From: Mucilaginibacter sp. PAMB04168
GTDB lineage: Bacteria; Bacteroidota; Bacteroidia; Sphingobacteriales; Sphingobacteriaceae
Direction of reading: 5' to 3'
Assembly (NCBI RefSeq): GCF_039634365.2
Contig: NZ_CP155079.2
Location: forward strand, 2,604,001 to 2,668,000
DNA length: 64,000 bases
The notes under the pieces are model-generated. The model had not been told where the DNA came from and made no database searches. It saw only the letters and a list, made by a program, of their open reading frames with translations. A program made the position numbers and the translations under genes. Positions 42,792-52,646 of this stretch are shown here, piece after piece. Numbering within the stretch: position 1 is the first letter of the stretch; each line of letters begins with the position of its first letter.

Positions 42792-44795
42792 ATGAATGCA
42801 CCTATGCGGCTGGCACATGATTATCTGGAATTAACCAATACGGTTGTATTCCTGACGGGAAAGGCCGGTACAGGCAAAACTACTTTTTTACGGCAGGTGC
42901 GGCAGGAATCTAAAAAAAAGATGGCGATTGTTGCGCCAACAGGGGTAGCGGCTATTAATGCCGGCGGAATGACTATTCACTCTCTATTCCAATTGCCTTT
43001 CGGCCCCATCATGCCTGGAGGTGCTGAACGGCCTGAGGTACATTATAACAACGAGAAAAAAGAATTACTCAACAGTTTGGAGTTACTGGTGATTGATGAA
43101 GTGAGCATGGTACGGCCTGATGTACTTGATCAGATTGATTTGATTCTGCGAAATGTTAAAGATAATACCTTTCCATTCGGCGGCGTACAATTGCTGCTGA
43201 TTGGCGACCTCTCACAGCTAAGTCCGATCATTAAGGATGAAGAGTGGGCAATATTGAGGCGTTATTACGAAACACCTTACTTTTTTAGCAGCCAGGTACT
43301 ACAAAAAGCACCTTACGTTCGTATTGAGCTTGATCATGTATATCGGCAAAAGGAGCAGGCTTTTGTGGAAATTTTAAATGAAGTACGTAACCAAAGCATC
43401 AGCCAGGAAAACCTTGCATTGTTGAACGCCCGGTACATACCTGACTTTCGTCCACCTGTAGATGATCCATACATTACCTTAACTACACATAATAGTATTA
43501 CCCGACAAATTAATGAAGAATTTATAACCGTATTGGCAGGACAGGAAATGGAATTTGCGGCATCTATACGCGGCGAGTTTCCTAAAGATGCTTACCCGAC
43601 TGAAACCAGCCTAAAGCTTAAGGTAGGTGCTCAGGTGATGTTTGTTAAAAATGATAACTCGGCCGAAAAGCTGTATTACAACGGTAAAATTGGTACTGTA
43701 ACGCGTTTAGAAACAGATACCGTTTATGTACGTTGCGGGCATGAAGATAAAGAACTGGCTGTACAAGCCCAGGAATGGACCAACGTAAAATACCAACTGC
43801 AAGGTGAGCAAATAGGCGAAACAAATGCAGGCAGCTTTGCACAGATACCTTTAAAACTGGCCTGGTCAATCACCATTCATAAAAGCCAGGGTTTAACTTT
43901 TGAAAAGGCTATTATTGATGTGAGCGGAGCCTTTACGCATGGGCAGGCTTACGTAGCACTGAGCCGTTGTAGAAGCTTGGCTGGTATGGTACTGCGCAAC
44001 CCTATAGCCCCCGAAAATATTATAGGAGATCCGGCTGTATCGCGGTTTAATGAAAAGGCTAAAGCTTTCAACCCCGATGAGGCCAGTTTAAAGCGCGACA
44101 TAGAACTACACAGGCAGTTTATGCTGTCTGAATTGTTTAATTTTAATGTTTTAAAGAGAAAGAGCAAAGGCTTTGAAGCATTAATAACCGGTTTGCAAAA
44201 AGATATTTTTGAAGTTGCGGAAAAATTACAGCGTCAGCTGTCTGCCTATCCTTTAGACCGAATTCAAAAAGCTGCAATTTATTTCAAGGAAAAGCTCGAA
44301 ACGCTGGTTAACAGTTTGCATTCGGAGCTACCCGGCCTAATAGGCCAGTCGAAAGAACTGGCTGGCAAGGCGGATGAATTGATTCGCTACATTATGATGA
44401 AGATTAAACTGATGGACTACTTCACCAACATCAATTTTACATCACAAGCTTATGTAGCCATTAAACGCGATGTCTGGGCAGGAGTTAAAAGTGATACTTC
44501 CCGATCATATTTAAAAGCCTTGAACGCTAAGCCTAATGAAAAGCTGTATGAGCAATTTGGAGAATGGCGAAAAAATGTTGCTGATAAAGAGAAGGTAATG
44601 CCGAATATGATACTGTCAGAAAAAACAATGGCTACTATTGCAGAGAGGCTGCCGGCAACCATAAAAGCACTCAGTCAAACCAAAGGCGTAGGCGAACAAA
44701 AAGCCCTGCAATACGGTGCCGAACTTATTTCAATGATACGGCTTTATCAACAAGAGTTAACAGGGGTTGATACTGAACAAGGGAGCCTTTTTTAA
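42792..44795 (+). CDS. Pif1-like SF1 helicase with C-terminal HRDC-like region
   Basis: A 667-residue 5'-3' DNA helicase candidate. Walker A GKAGTGKT (23-30), Walker B with IDEVSM (101-106), GDLSQLSP, and late SF1 motifs HKSQGLTFEKAIID and AYVALSRCRS match Pif1/RecD2-type enzymes. The last 60 residues (LPATIKALSQTKGVGEQKALQYG) look like an HRDC nucleic-acid-binding domain, unusual for Pif1 and typical of RecQ. It starts 18 bp after dnaE2, so it is probably on the same transcript. Confidence 0.88.
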   Translation: MNAPMRLAHDYLELTNTVVFLTGKAGTGKTTFLRQVRQESKKKMAIVAPTGVAAINAGGMTIHSLFQLPFGPIMPGGAERPEVHYNNEKKELLNSLELLVIDEVSMVRPDVLDQIDLILRNVKDNTFPFGGVQLLLIGDLSQLSPIIKDEEWAILRRYYETPYFFSSQVLQKAPYVRIELDHVYRQKEQAFVEILNEVRNQSISQENLALLNARYIPDFRPPVDDPYITLTTHNSITRQINEEFITVLAGQEMEFAASIRGEFPKDAYPTETSLKLKVGAQVMFVKNDNSAEKLYYNGKIGTVTRLETDTVYVRCGHEDKELAVQAQEWTNVKYQLQGEQIGETNAGSFAQIPLKLAWSITIHKSQGLTFEKAIIDVSGAFTHGQAYVALSRCRSLAGMVLRNPIAPENIIGDPAVSRFNEKAKAFNPDEASLKRDIELHRQFMLSELFNFNVLKRKSKGFEALITGLQKDIFEVAEKLQRQLSAYPLDRIQKAAIYFKEKLETLVNSLHSELPGLIGQSKELAGKADELIRYIMMKIKLMDYFTNINFTSQAYVAIKRDVWAGVKSDTSRSYLKALNAKPNEKLYEQFGEWRKNVADKEKVMPNMILSEKTMATIAERLPATIKALSQTKGVGEQKALQYGAELISMIRLYQQELTGVDTEQGSLF

Positions 44796-44910
44796 TAATG
44801 AGATATGCTACGATGGCAAAACCAATTATGGGTAATGCGAAGTCAGGGCAAAATCTAAATTTCAACAACCATTGCTGCACGAATATGCTTTAAGTAATTT
44901 CGGCACCGAT

Positions 44911-45141
44911 ATGGGACAGTTGTTAAGGATTACTTTTGAAAATAAAGATTACACATTTAAATTACGCAATGCTTTACCCGCCGACCGGATTGTAAACGAG
45001 TTGGCTATTTTGCTTTCGGGTGAGGAGCAGGTGCTTATTCGGGAAGGTGATACCTGGCAATTCAAGAACAGCGTCGATAAAGATTTCAACCGGCTTGCCG
45101 ATGCCATTGGAAAAGCTATCTCATTACGCTTCCGGATATAA
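44911..45141 (+). CDS. Small hypothetical protein between helicase and topoisomerase III
   Basis: A 76-residue protein from ATG 44911 (MGQLLRITFENKDYTFKL). The longer frame from 44872 is less likely because its first residues do not look structured. Alternating strands suggest a small beta-rich fold. No known family. Its stop is 10 bp before the topB ATG, which suggests co-translation with topB. Confidence 0.6.
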   Translation: MGQLLRITFENKDYTFKLRNALPADRIVNELAILLSGEEQVLIREGDTWQFKNSVDKDFNRLADAIGKAISLRFRI

Positions 45142-45151
45142 ATATTCTGCA

Positions 45152-46990
45152 ATGAAAGTAATTATTGCCGAAAAGCCATCTGTGGCAAGGGAAATAGCTA
45201 AGGTGTTTGGCGCTACTACCAAACGTGAGGGGTATATTGAAGGTAAAGGATACACCTTCACTTGGGCCTTTGGACACCTGTTACAACTGGCCACTCCTCA
45301 AGAATATGGTTATTATGGTTGGAGCGTTCAAAACCTGCCTATGTTACCCGGTAAATTTAAGTTGGCCATCCGTAAGGTAAAAAGCAAAGAAGGTATGGTG
45401 GATGATCCTTCGGTAAAAAAGCAACTGGACATCATAAATACGCTTTTTGAAGAAGCAAGTGAAATTATTGTAGCAACGGATGCCGGGCGTGAGGGAGAGC
45501 TTATTTTTAGATATATCTATTACTATCTTAAATGCAAAAAGCCATTTAAAAGGCTTTGGATATCGTCACAAACAGATGCCGCCATCAAAGAAGGCTTTAG
45601 GAATTTAAAACCCGGCAGCGAATATGATACGCTGTTTAACTCAGCACATTGCCGTTCACAGGCCGACTGGCTTGTTGGGATGAACGCCACACAGGCACTT
45701 AGCCTTGCTGCTGGTACGCGGTCTGTATTATCGTTAGGCAGAGTACAAACGCCAACGCTGGCCATGATCTGTTCCCGTTACCTTGAGAATAAAAATTTTG
45801 TGCCACAAATTTACTACCAGGTTGCTATACAGGTAGACAAGGATGGTCAATTATTCAGAGCCATATCAACAGAGAATTATAAAACAAAAGAGCAGGCGCA
45901 AGAGGTACTTGAAAAGGTAGAAAACACTGCTGCCGGCTTTCCGCAAGGCGGACAGATTATTAATGTGGAGGCTAAACCCCGTAAAGAGCCGCCACCTTTA
46001 TTGCATGACCTGAGCAGCTTACAGCAGGAAGCTAACAAACGTAAAGGCTTTACAGCAGATCAAACGTTGGGTATACTGCAAAACTTGTATGAAAATAAGT
46101 TAGTGACCTATCCGCGTACAGGCAGCCGTTATATTGGCGATGATGTGTTTGCCACCGTTCCGGGTTTAATTGAAAAGCTTACAGATCATCAAAATTTTGG
46201 TAAGCAGGCTACGTTGTTAACCAGTGCTAAGCTAAACAAGCGCAGCGTAAATGCTAAAAAGGTAACCGATCACCACGCTATACTGCCCACAGGTGAGGCC
46301 CCCCGTCAGCTAACGCCCGATCAGCAAGCAGTATATGATATGGTGGCTGGACGAATGCTGGAAGCATTTCATCAGGATTGTATTAAAGAGATCACTAAGA
46401 TTACAGTACAGTCGGGCGTTAAGTTTGCGGCAAGCGGTACGGTAATTAATACGCCTGGCTGGCGTGCAGTTTTTAATGATAAGGATGAGGAAAAGAAAGA
46501 TGAGGAGAATGCATCACTACCAAAAGTAACAAAAGGTGAAAGCCTGCCCGTTACCAATAAAGCCGTGCTGGAAAAGCAGACTAAGCCTAAGCCGCTCTAC
46601 AACGAGGCCTCATTATTAAAAGCACTAGAAACGGCCGGTAAAGAAATTGAAGATGAGGAGTTACGTTATGCCATGAAAGAAAGCGGCCTGGGTACGCCTG
46701 CTACCCGCGCAGCCATCATTGAAACGCTTATTAAGCGTGACTATGTAATTCGTGAAAAGAAGAATCTGGTGCCTACTGAGACAGGACTGTCGGTATATGG
46801 TATAGTTAAAGACAAGCAAATTGCACAAGCAGAACTGACCGGCAATTGGGAAAAACGTTTAGAAGAGATTCGTTCAGGAGCCTCCGTAGCTGATTTTCAG
46901 TCAGAGATTCAAAACTATACACGTTCTATCACCAGTGAGTTGTTAAAAGCAGGTACGCGTTTTCGGTCTAAGGAACTTACTGCCTCTTGA
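45152..46990 (+). CDS. topB: DNA topoisomerase III
   Basis: Type IA topoisomerase that decatenates or relaxes DNA by single-strand passage. 612 residues from ATG 45152 (MKVIIAEKPSVAREIA); the upstream frame from 45020 overlaps the small gene and is rejected. TOPRIM acidic motif ATDAGREGEL (near 115-124) and the catalytic tyrosine in LVTYPRTGSRYI are intact. The protein ends without zinc-finger cysteines. Placed behind a Pif1-like helicase and the mutasome genes, which suggests joint action on damaged or stalled forks. Confidence 0.94.
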   Translation: MKVIIAEKPSVAREIAKVFGATTKREGYIEGKGYTFTWAFGHLLQLATPQEYGYYGWSVQNLPMLPGKFKLAIRKVKSKEGMVDDPSVKKQLDIINTLFEEASEIIVATDAGREGELIFRYIYYYLKCKKPFKRLWISSQTDAAIKEGFRNLKPGSEYDTLFNSAHCRSQADWLVGMNATQALSLAAGTRSVLSLGRVQTPTLAMICSRYLENKNFVPQIYYQVAIQVDKDGQLFRAISTENYKTKEQAQEVLEKVENTAAGFPQGGQIINVEAKPRKEPPPLLHDLSSLQQEANKRKGFTADQTLGILQNLYENKLVTYPRTGSRYIGDDVFATVPGLIEKLTDHQNFGKQATLLTSAKLNKRSVNAKKVTDHHAILPTGEAPRQLTPDQQAVYDMVAGRMLEAFHQDCIKEITKITVQSGVKFAASGTVINTPGWRAVFNDKDEEKKDEENASLPKVTKGESLPVTNKAVLEKQTKPKPLYNEASLLKALETAGKEIEDEELRYAMKESGLGTPATRAAIIETLIKRDYVIREKKNLVPTETGLSVYGIVKDKQIAQAELTGNWEKRLEEIRSGASVADFQSEIQNYTRSITSELLKAGTRFRSKELTAS

Positions 46991-46993
46991 GTG

Positions 46994-47071
46994 ATGATGA
47001 AAAACCAGTACAAGCGGGCAGTATTTAGACCTGTGCGTGATTGGAAATATGCTATTCAGTTAGAGCTATAA
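46994..47071 (+). CDS. Possible 25-residue ORF after topB
   Basis: ATG 46994 to TAA 47071, 3 nt after the topB stop; a second ATG follows at once. The peptide is basic and aromatic (KRAVFRPVRDWKYAI). It may be a real small ORF or chance. Confidence 0.2.
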   Translation: MMKNQYKRAVFRPVRDWKYAIQLEL

Positions 47072-47136
47072 TAGTCAACGGTAAAACAAAATAACATCCT
47101 ATGTATTACATTCTCATAAGTGTCATTTAGTGTTAG

Positions 47137-49266
47137 ATGATTTGGTTAACCAATAAAAAGAAGCTTTCTTTTTTTCTATCGAGCGAATTTTTTACTGATG
47201 CGCTACGCACAACTATAAGCATTTTTTTACCTGTATGGCTGTTGTTTAGTTTAGGTAAACCGGATATTGCCGTTGCCGTAGGTATTGGTACATTATTAAC
47301 CAGCCTTACCGATAGTTCTGGTACCTATAGTGATAAAAAGTTGGGTTCACTGGTTAGCATTGGTCTTTTCTTTTTTGTTACACTGGTTACCTCGTTTTGC
47401 TGGCAGCATCCTTGGCTGCTGGGTATTATGCTATTTATGTTTTGTTTTAGCTTTGCTATGCTAACTACGTTTGGCAATCGTTTTTCGATGATTGGCACTA
47501 CAGCCATAGCGCTTTGCATATTCATCAGCGGAATGCGGCCACTTAATGGATTCGAATTCAGCGCCTACATACTTACAGGAGGGGTTTGCTATTACATGAT
47601 CAGTTTACTGCAGTCATGGTTATGGCCGTTTCGCTCGTTATACCAGGCGGTAACCGAATGTATAAAAGCTACTTCAACGTATATGCAAGCCCGTACAGCT
47701 TTTTATAACCGCAATATTCCTCTCGAAGAATGTTACTATAATATTATACCGCTTCATACACTGGTAAATGAAAAGCATGAAAACGTTCGCGACCTCTTAC
47801 TTCGCGACAAACTGGCCATGCGATCAGATAATAAGAAAGGGCAGTTATTATTAAGAATTGCCACGCAGGTGATTGACCTTTATGAACATATTACCACAGT
47901 TCATTTCGACTATCAGCATTTTAGAGATGCACTGGGTATGAGCGGCGCGCCAGAGGTTATAAGCCGGCTTATCGAAATTATGGCATTAGATATTGATCAG
48001 GCTGGTAATGCATTCTATCTGAACAAAAGTGTAACGCCTAATCATCACAGCCAAGAAGTGGCTTACCTGCATAGCCGTCTGCAATATATTATAGAGAAGG
48101 AAAACGCAAATAATCAGGCCCTGTTGCGGCATTTAAAGCATAACATTGAAGATGTTTCTGAGCGTATAACCCGGCTTAAGGCTCTGATGGCCGGTCAGGA
48201 AGAAATAGAAGTGGTTGAAAACGAAGCCCTGAGTTATCCGGATTTTTTAACCTACAGGCCACGCACCTTTAGTCAGTTTAAAATGCATCTCAACTTCAGG
48301 TCACCTGTGTTCAGGTTTTCTTTACGGCTGGCGGTAGCCTGTACATTTGCTTACATACTAACTTGTGCTTTTCCGTTAGGTGGGTACAGTTACTGGATCA
48401 TGCTTACTGTAATAGTAATCATGAAACCAGCCTATAGCATTACAAGGCAGCGCAATAAACAGCGCCTCATTGGCACGCTTACAGGTGTGGCTGTCGGGTT
48501 ATTGCTCATTGCATTTATCAATAGCACAGCGGTATTGCTTACCATTTCGCTTTTTCTCTTGTTGGGTTTTTTTACGTTCAGCCGCACCAAATATGCGCTC
48601 AGCGTAATGTTTATAACGCCTATGGTTATGATTTGCCTGCATATTTACAGTGAGGGAAAAACTGCTTTTATATTTGAACGAATTTATGATACGCTAATTG
48701 GCTGTGCAATTGCACTTGTGGCGTCATACATCTTCCCGGTTTGGGAAAAGCATAATCTAAGCCGGTACCTTAATAACGTGCTTGACGCCAATTACGCTTA
48801 CTTAGACGCTTTGTACCAAAAACTTTCCGGAGAAACCGTTAGTTATAACACTTACAAACTGCTGCGTAAAAATGTATATACGCGGCTGGCCGATTTTTCA
48901 GCAGCTTTTCAGCGCCTGCTGCTCGAACCGAAAAGAATGGATATTGCCGTGGATCACTTACAGCGTTTTCAGGCACTTAATCATCAGTTGTATGGTGCCG
49001 TAGCATCCTTAAATCTTAACAGCGGTAGCCTTAATGGTAATAGCCTGCACAGAATAATGACTGCACAAGCTTTAAATAGCCTGCGAAAGTGCATGGAATG
49101 CCTTAATGATGAGGAAGCAAGTAAAGTGCAAATTAAAGAGGAACAAGTTAATGGGTTAAACGGAGAGACATCTGCTAATGATACTGCGCTTAATAGTCAG
49201 TTTAACAGTATAGTGTCCACGGTAGCGCAACTTCAAACCTTATGTCAAACCCTTCTCGGTAGTTGA
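47137..49266 (+). CDS. FUSC-family inner-membrane transporter (YccS-like)
   Basis: A 709-residue protein with two blocks of hydrophobic helices (about 20-165 and 385-535), each followed by a cytosolic helical domain, the layout of FUSC/YccS proteins. This family is related to aromatic-acid exporters such as AaeB. The second membrane block has GGYSYWIMLTVIVIMKPAYS and RLIGTLTGVAVG. Substrate unknown. Single gene. Confidence 0.9.
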   Translation: MIWLTNKKKLSFFLSSEFFTDALRTTISIFLPVWLLFSLGKPDIAVAVGIGTLLTSLTDSSGTYSDKKLGSLVSIGLFFFVTLVTSFCWQHPWLLGIMLFMFCFSFAMLTTFGNRFSMIGTTAIALCIFISGMRPLNGFEFSAYILTGGVCYYMISLLQSWLWPFRSLYQAVTECIKATSTYMQARTAFYNRNIPLEECYYNIIPLHTLVNEKHENVRDLLLRDKLAMRSDNKKGQLLLRIATQVIDLYEHITTVHFDYQHFRDALGMSGAPEVISRLIEIMALDIDQAGNAFYLNKSVTPNHHSQEVAYLHSRLQYIIEKENANNQALLRHLKHNIEDVSERITRLKALMAGQEEIEVVENEALSYPDFLTYRPRTFSQFKMHLNFRSPVFRFSLRLAVACTFAYILTCAFPLGGYSYWIMLTVIVIMKPAYSITRQRNKQRLIGTLTGVAVGLLLIAFINSTAVLLTISLFLLLGFFTFSRTKYALSVMFITPMVMICLHIYSEGKTAFIFERIYDTLIGCAIALVASYIFPVWEKHNLSRYLNNVLDANYAYLDALYQKLSGETVSYNTYKLLRKNVYTRLADFSAAFQRLLLEPKRMDIAVDHLQRFQALNHQLYGAVASLNLNSGSLNGNSLHRIMTAQALNSLRKCMECLNDEEASKVQIKEEQVNGLNGETSANDTALNSQFNSIVSTVAQLQTLCQTLLGS

Positions 49267-49452
49267 ATATTCATTGCCTTGAGGAGATGCATTTGATCGA
49301 ATCACTACTTTAAAAATCAATATTTGATATTGACTATTGCATCAAAGCTTATAAGCTAATTGAATGTCATATAAGCTGAATAGAGGTTGATTTTAGCCCG
49401 CACACTTGAGATGTGGCATGACATTGGCTATTAATGTATATCGAAAATTATT

Positions 49453-51009
49453 ATGCAACATTTAAGTTCTGACGTTTTTAAATATGCTTTTGTAAGCACT
49501 TTTCCGGGAGATGATAGCGGCAGTTTAAAGCCTCGTCAAACACCTGGTGTATTGTATAGCAAAACCATGCCCACCCCGGTAAATAAGCCTGTGCTTTTGG
49601 CCTGGTCTCCTGAATTAGCGGCCGAGCTGGGTATAGCAATGCCTGCTGAAGGCGATATTAATTTGCTGGGTGGTAACCTCGTTACACCATCTATGCAACC
49701 TTATGCTTTATGCTACGCAGGGCATCAGTTTGGTAATTGGGCCGGGCAGTTGGGTGATGGGCGTGCCATTTGTTTAGGTGAATGGGAAACGCCGGCAGGT
49801 GATGCATGGGAGATCCAGCTAAAAGGAGCCGGTCGAACGGCTTATTCGCGAAGGGGAGATGGCCGGGCGGTCTTACGTTCGTCGCTAAGGGAGTATTTGA
49901 TGAGCGAGGCTATGCATTATCTGGGTGTTCCTACCACGAGGGCATTGAGCCTTGTAGGCACGGGCGATCAGATTGTGCGGGATATGTTTTATGACGGAAG
50001 GCCTGCTTATGAACCTGGAGCAATTGTAGCTCGCGTTGCGCCGAGCTTTTTGCGGTTTGGTAACTTTGAAATACTTGCTGCAAGAAATGAGATAGAAAGC
50101 CTCACAAACCTGGTAAACTGGACCATTGAGCGTTATTATCCACATATTGAAGGGGATGATAAAGTACTGAAATGGTTTGGTGAAGTAATAGAGCGCACGG
50201 CAACCATGATTGTGGAATGGCTAAGAGTTGGTTTTGTGCATGGGGTAATGAACACCGACAATATGTCCGTATTAGGTTTAACGATCGATTATGGGCCATT
50301 TTCTTTTTTGGACAACTACGACCCGAATTTTACACCCAACACAACCGATTTGCCAGGAAGGCGTTATGCTTTTGGTCAGCAGGCTAATATTGCCTACTGG
50401 AATTTAAGTTGCCTGGCCAATGCGTTGGTTCCAATGTTTCCGGATACGGACCAATTAGCCGAGCAACTGAAAACCTATGAGGATATCTACTGGAGTAAGT
50501 ATTACGCAATGATGGCCAGTAAACTTGGCTTGGATAGCGTGCGGAAAGAAGACGTTACTCTGTTTCAGAATATTGAAGAAATGCTGACTTCGATACAGCC
50601 GGATATGACTATCTTTTATCAGTTACTGATTGATCTGCCACTCGACACAAGCGATAAAGACACTATCGTAAACCACTTTAGAGATAGCTTTTATGATGCT
50701 CTTTCGGCAGCAGGCAGTGAACAGCTCTACTCGGTAATCACAAATTATATTATTCGAAGAAAAACTAACGCTGGCTCTGACGAGGATACCAGGTTAAGTA
50801 TGATGAAAAGCAATCCGAGGTTTATTTTAAGAAATTACCTGCTTCATCAGGCTATTGAAGAACTGGAAAAAGGAAACAACGAACTGTTTTTAAAGCTACA
50901 GGAGGCAATAAAAGATCCGTATTCCAAACGGTTTGATGAGTTTTATGAAATTAGGCCCGGATGGGCAACACAAATGGCTGGTTGTTCAATGTTATCTTGC
51001 AGTTCTTAA
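49453..51009 (+). CDS. selO: SelO-family protein AMPylase (YdiU)
   Basis: A pseudokinase-fold enzyme that transfers AMP from ATP to protein hydroxyls and is linked to redox stress. 518 residues. Visible motifs are YAGHQFGNWAGQLGDGRA (near residues 95-112), LKGAGRTAYSRRGDGRAVLR, and the metal-binding region GVMNTDNMSVLGLTIDYGP (near 259-277). The third residue from the end is Cys 516 (SCSS end), the position held by selenocysteine in animal SelO. Single gene. Confidence 0.94.
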   Translation: MQHLSSDVFKYAFVSTFPGDDSGSLKPRQTPGVLYSKTMPTPVNKPVLLAWSPELAAELGIAMPAEGDINLLGGNLVTPSMQPYALCYAGHQFGNWAGQLGDGRAICLGEWETPAGDAWEIQLKGAGRTAYSRRGDGRAVLRSSLREYLMSEAMHYLGVPTTRALSLVGTGDQIVRDMFYDGRPAYEPGAIVARVAPSFLRFGNFEILAARNEIESLTNLVNWTIERYYPHIEGDDKVLKWFGEVIERTATMIVEWLRVGFVHGVMNTDNMSVLGLTIDYGPFSFLDNYDPNFTPNTTDLPGRRYAFGQQANIAYWNLSCLANALVPMFPDTDQLAEQLKTYEDIYWSKYYAMMASKLGLDSVRKEDVTLFQNIEEMLTSIQPDMTIFYQLLIDLPLDTSDKDTIVNHFRDSFYDALSAAGSEQLYSVITNYIIRRKTNAGSDEDTRLSMMKSNPRFILRNYLLHQAIEELEKGNNELFLKLQEAIKDPYSKRFDEFYEIRPGWATQMAGCSMLSCSS

Positions 51010-51056
51010 GAATAGGCAGGTGAGGAATAATTCATAAAATAACCGGATATTAGCTT

Positions 51057-52505
51057 ATGATTAAAAGATCAGCACTCATAAAAAAATTATATAAATGCCA
51101 ACTTGTTTTGATGTTGAGTCTAATTGGCTGCTCAGCTCTTGCCCAAACGCCTGTAAATAGCGGCTGGTCACAGCTTGATGGTATATTGGCGAAAATCAAA
51201 GCGCCCACGTTTCCAAAACGTGATTTTGACGTAACCCGCTATGGCGCATCAGGTAATGGCAAGGTGGACTGTAGCAAAGCCATCAAAGCGGCCATTGCAG
51301 CTTGTAATAAAGCTGGCGGTGGTAGGGTGGTAGTGCCTGCGGGTAAGTATTTAACCGGTCCTGTATACCTGAAAAGCAATGTTAACCTTCATCTCAATAA
51401 AGGTGCAGTACTGCTTTTTTCTACCCGGCCCGATGATTACCTGCCGCTTGTACCTACCCGCTGGGAAGGTGTGGAGCTAATGAATTATTCGCCGTTGGTG
51501 TATGCTTACAAAGAACATCACATTGCCGTAACGGGCGAAGGCGTGTTAGATGGGCAGGCCACTAACCAAAACTGGTGGCCCTGGAAGGGAAAAGAAGAAT
51601 ATGGCTATAAGCCAGGTACTCCTAGCCAAACGGATAAAGGTAACCGTCCGGCGTTATTTGCTATGGCCGAAAAAGACGTACCGCAGCGCGATCGTAAATT
51701 TGGTAATGGTTTTTACTTGCGTCCGCAGTTTGTACAGCCTTACCTTTGTACTGATATACTGATAGAAGGCGTCAAAATTATTAATTCGCCCATGTGGATA
51801 CTGAACCCGGTGCTGTGTACCAACGTTACAATTAATAAGGTAACTGTTGAAAGCAGTGGCCCTAACACCGATGGTTGCGACCCTGAATCTTGCCGAAATG
51901 TACTGATTAAGGATTGCTACTTTAACACGGGCGACGACTGCATAGCGCTCAAATCGGGCCGTAACCGCGATGGCCGGCGTATTAACATACCGTGCGAAAA
52001 CGTAATTATTGAAGGCTGTACTATGGTTAATGGGCACGGTGGTATTGTAATTGGCAGCGAAATTTCGGGTGGAGTCAAAAACGTATTTGCTCAAAACTGT
52101 ACCATGAACAGCCCGCTTTTGGATAGGGCACTGCGCATTAAAACCAGTTCGGCCAGGGGTGGTACTACCGAAAACATTTACTTACGCAACATTGCCGTTG
52201 GGCAGGTAAAGCAAGAAGCTATATTGATCACTATGTTTTACGAAGATACTGGTGCTTTTATGCCGCTTATCCGAAATATCGAGGTTAGCAATATGCAAGT
52301 GAAACATGGTGGCACTACCGGTATACTGGTAGAGGGCTATGAAAAACAACCGGTACAAAACTTACGCCTGAACAACGTTTCTATCAACAACGTTAAAGTT
52401 CCGTACAGCATAGCCAATTTAGTCGGTCTTCAGCTTGATAATGTAACTATCAACGGTGCAAAAGTTGAAACTAATGAAGTGAAAATTACCAAGGCAGAAA
52501 AGTAA
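51057..52505 (+). CDS. Secreted glycoside hydrolase family 28 (polygalacturonase-like)
   Basis: Hydrolyses galacturonan-type linkages in pectin. 482 residues with an N-terminal signal peptide ending near SALAQ (the LIGC inside could also serve as a lipobox). Right-handed beta-helix with the GH28 catalytic set: NTDG (near 274-277), GDDC (near 296-299), GHGG (near 324-327) and LRIK (near 362-365). No SusC/SusD or other pectin gene is adjacent. Confidence 0.94.
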   Translation: MIKRSALIKKLYKCQLVLMLSLIGCSALAQTPVNSGWSQLDGILAKIKAPTFPKRDFDVTRYGASGNGKVDCSKAIKAAIAACNKAGGGRVVVPAGKYLTGPVYLKSNVNLHLNKGAVLLFSTRPDDYLPLVPTRWEGVELMNYSPLVYAYKEHHIAVTGEGVLDGQATNQNWWPWKGKEEYGYKPGTPSQTDKGNRPALFAMAEKDVPQRDRKFGNGFYLRPQFVQPYLCTDILIEGVKIINSPMWILNPVLCTNVTINKVTVESSGPNTDGCDPESCRNVLIKDCYFNTGDDCIALKSGRNRDGRRINIPCENVIIEGCTMVNGHGGIVIGSEISGGVKNVFAQNCTMNSPLLDRALRIKTSSARGGTTENIYLRNIAVGQVKQEAILITMFYEDTGAFMPLIRNIEVSNMQVKHGGTTGILVEGYEKQPVQNLRLNNVSINNVKVPYSIANLVGLQLDNVTINGAKVETNEVKITKAEK

Positions 52506-52575
52506 TGACACTATAGAATCGAACAAAAGTAAATAGACAACTGCGCTGTTACACGTTACAACCGTTAGGCGTTCA

Positions 52576-52620
52576 AACTAAAAAGGCTGCCTTATAATCT
52601 TAGGGGTAGCCTTTTTAGTT
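52576..52620 (+). terminator. Probable terminator after the GH28 gene
   Basis: AACTAAAAAGGCT and AGCCTTTTTAGTT arms surround a 19-base interior; the right arm is T-rich. It also faces the minus-strand gene remnant at 52647-52977. Confidence 0.75.
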
Positions 52621-52646
52621 TATAAGCTTGGTTAGTACTTTTAACA

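Noticed and set aside
45020..45151. Long N-terminal extension of topoisomerase III
   Set aside because: It overlaps a better small gene in another frame; the family starts at MKVIIAEKPSV (ATG 45152).
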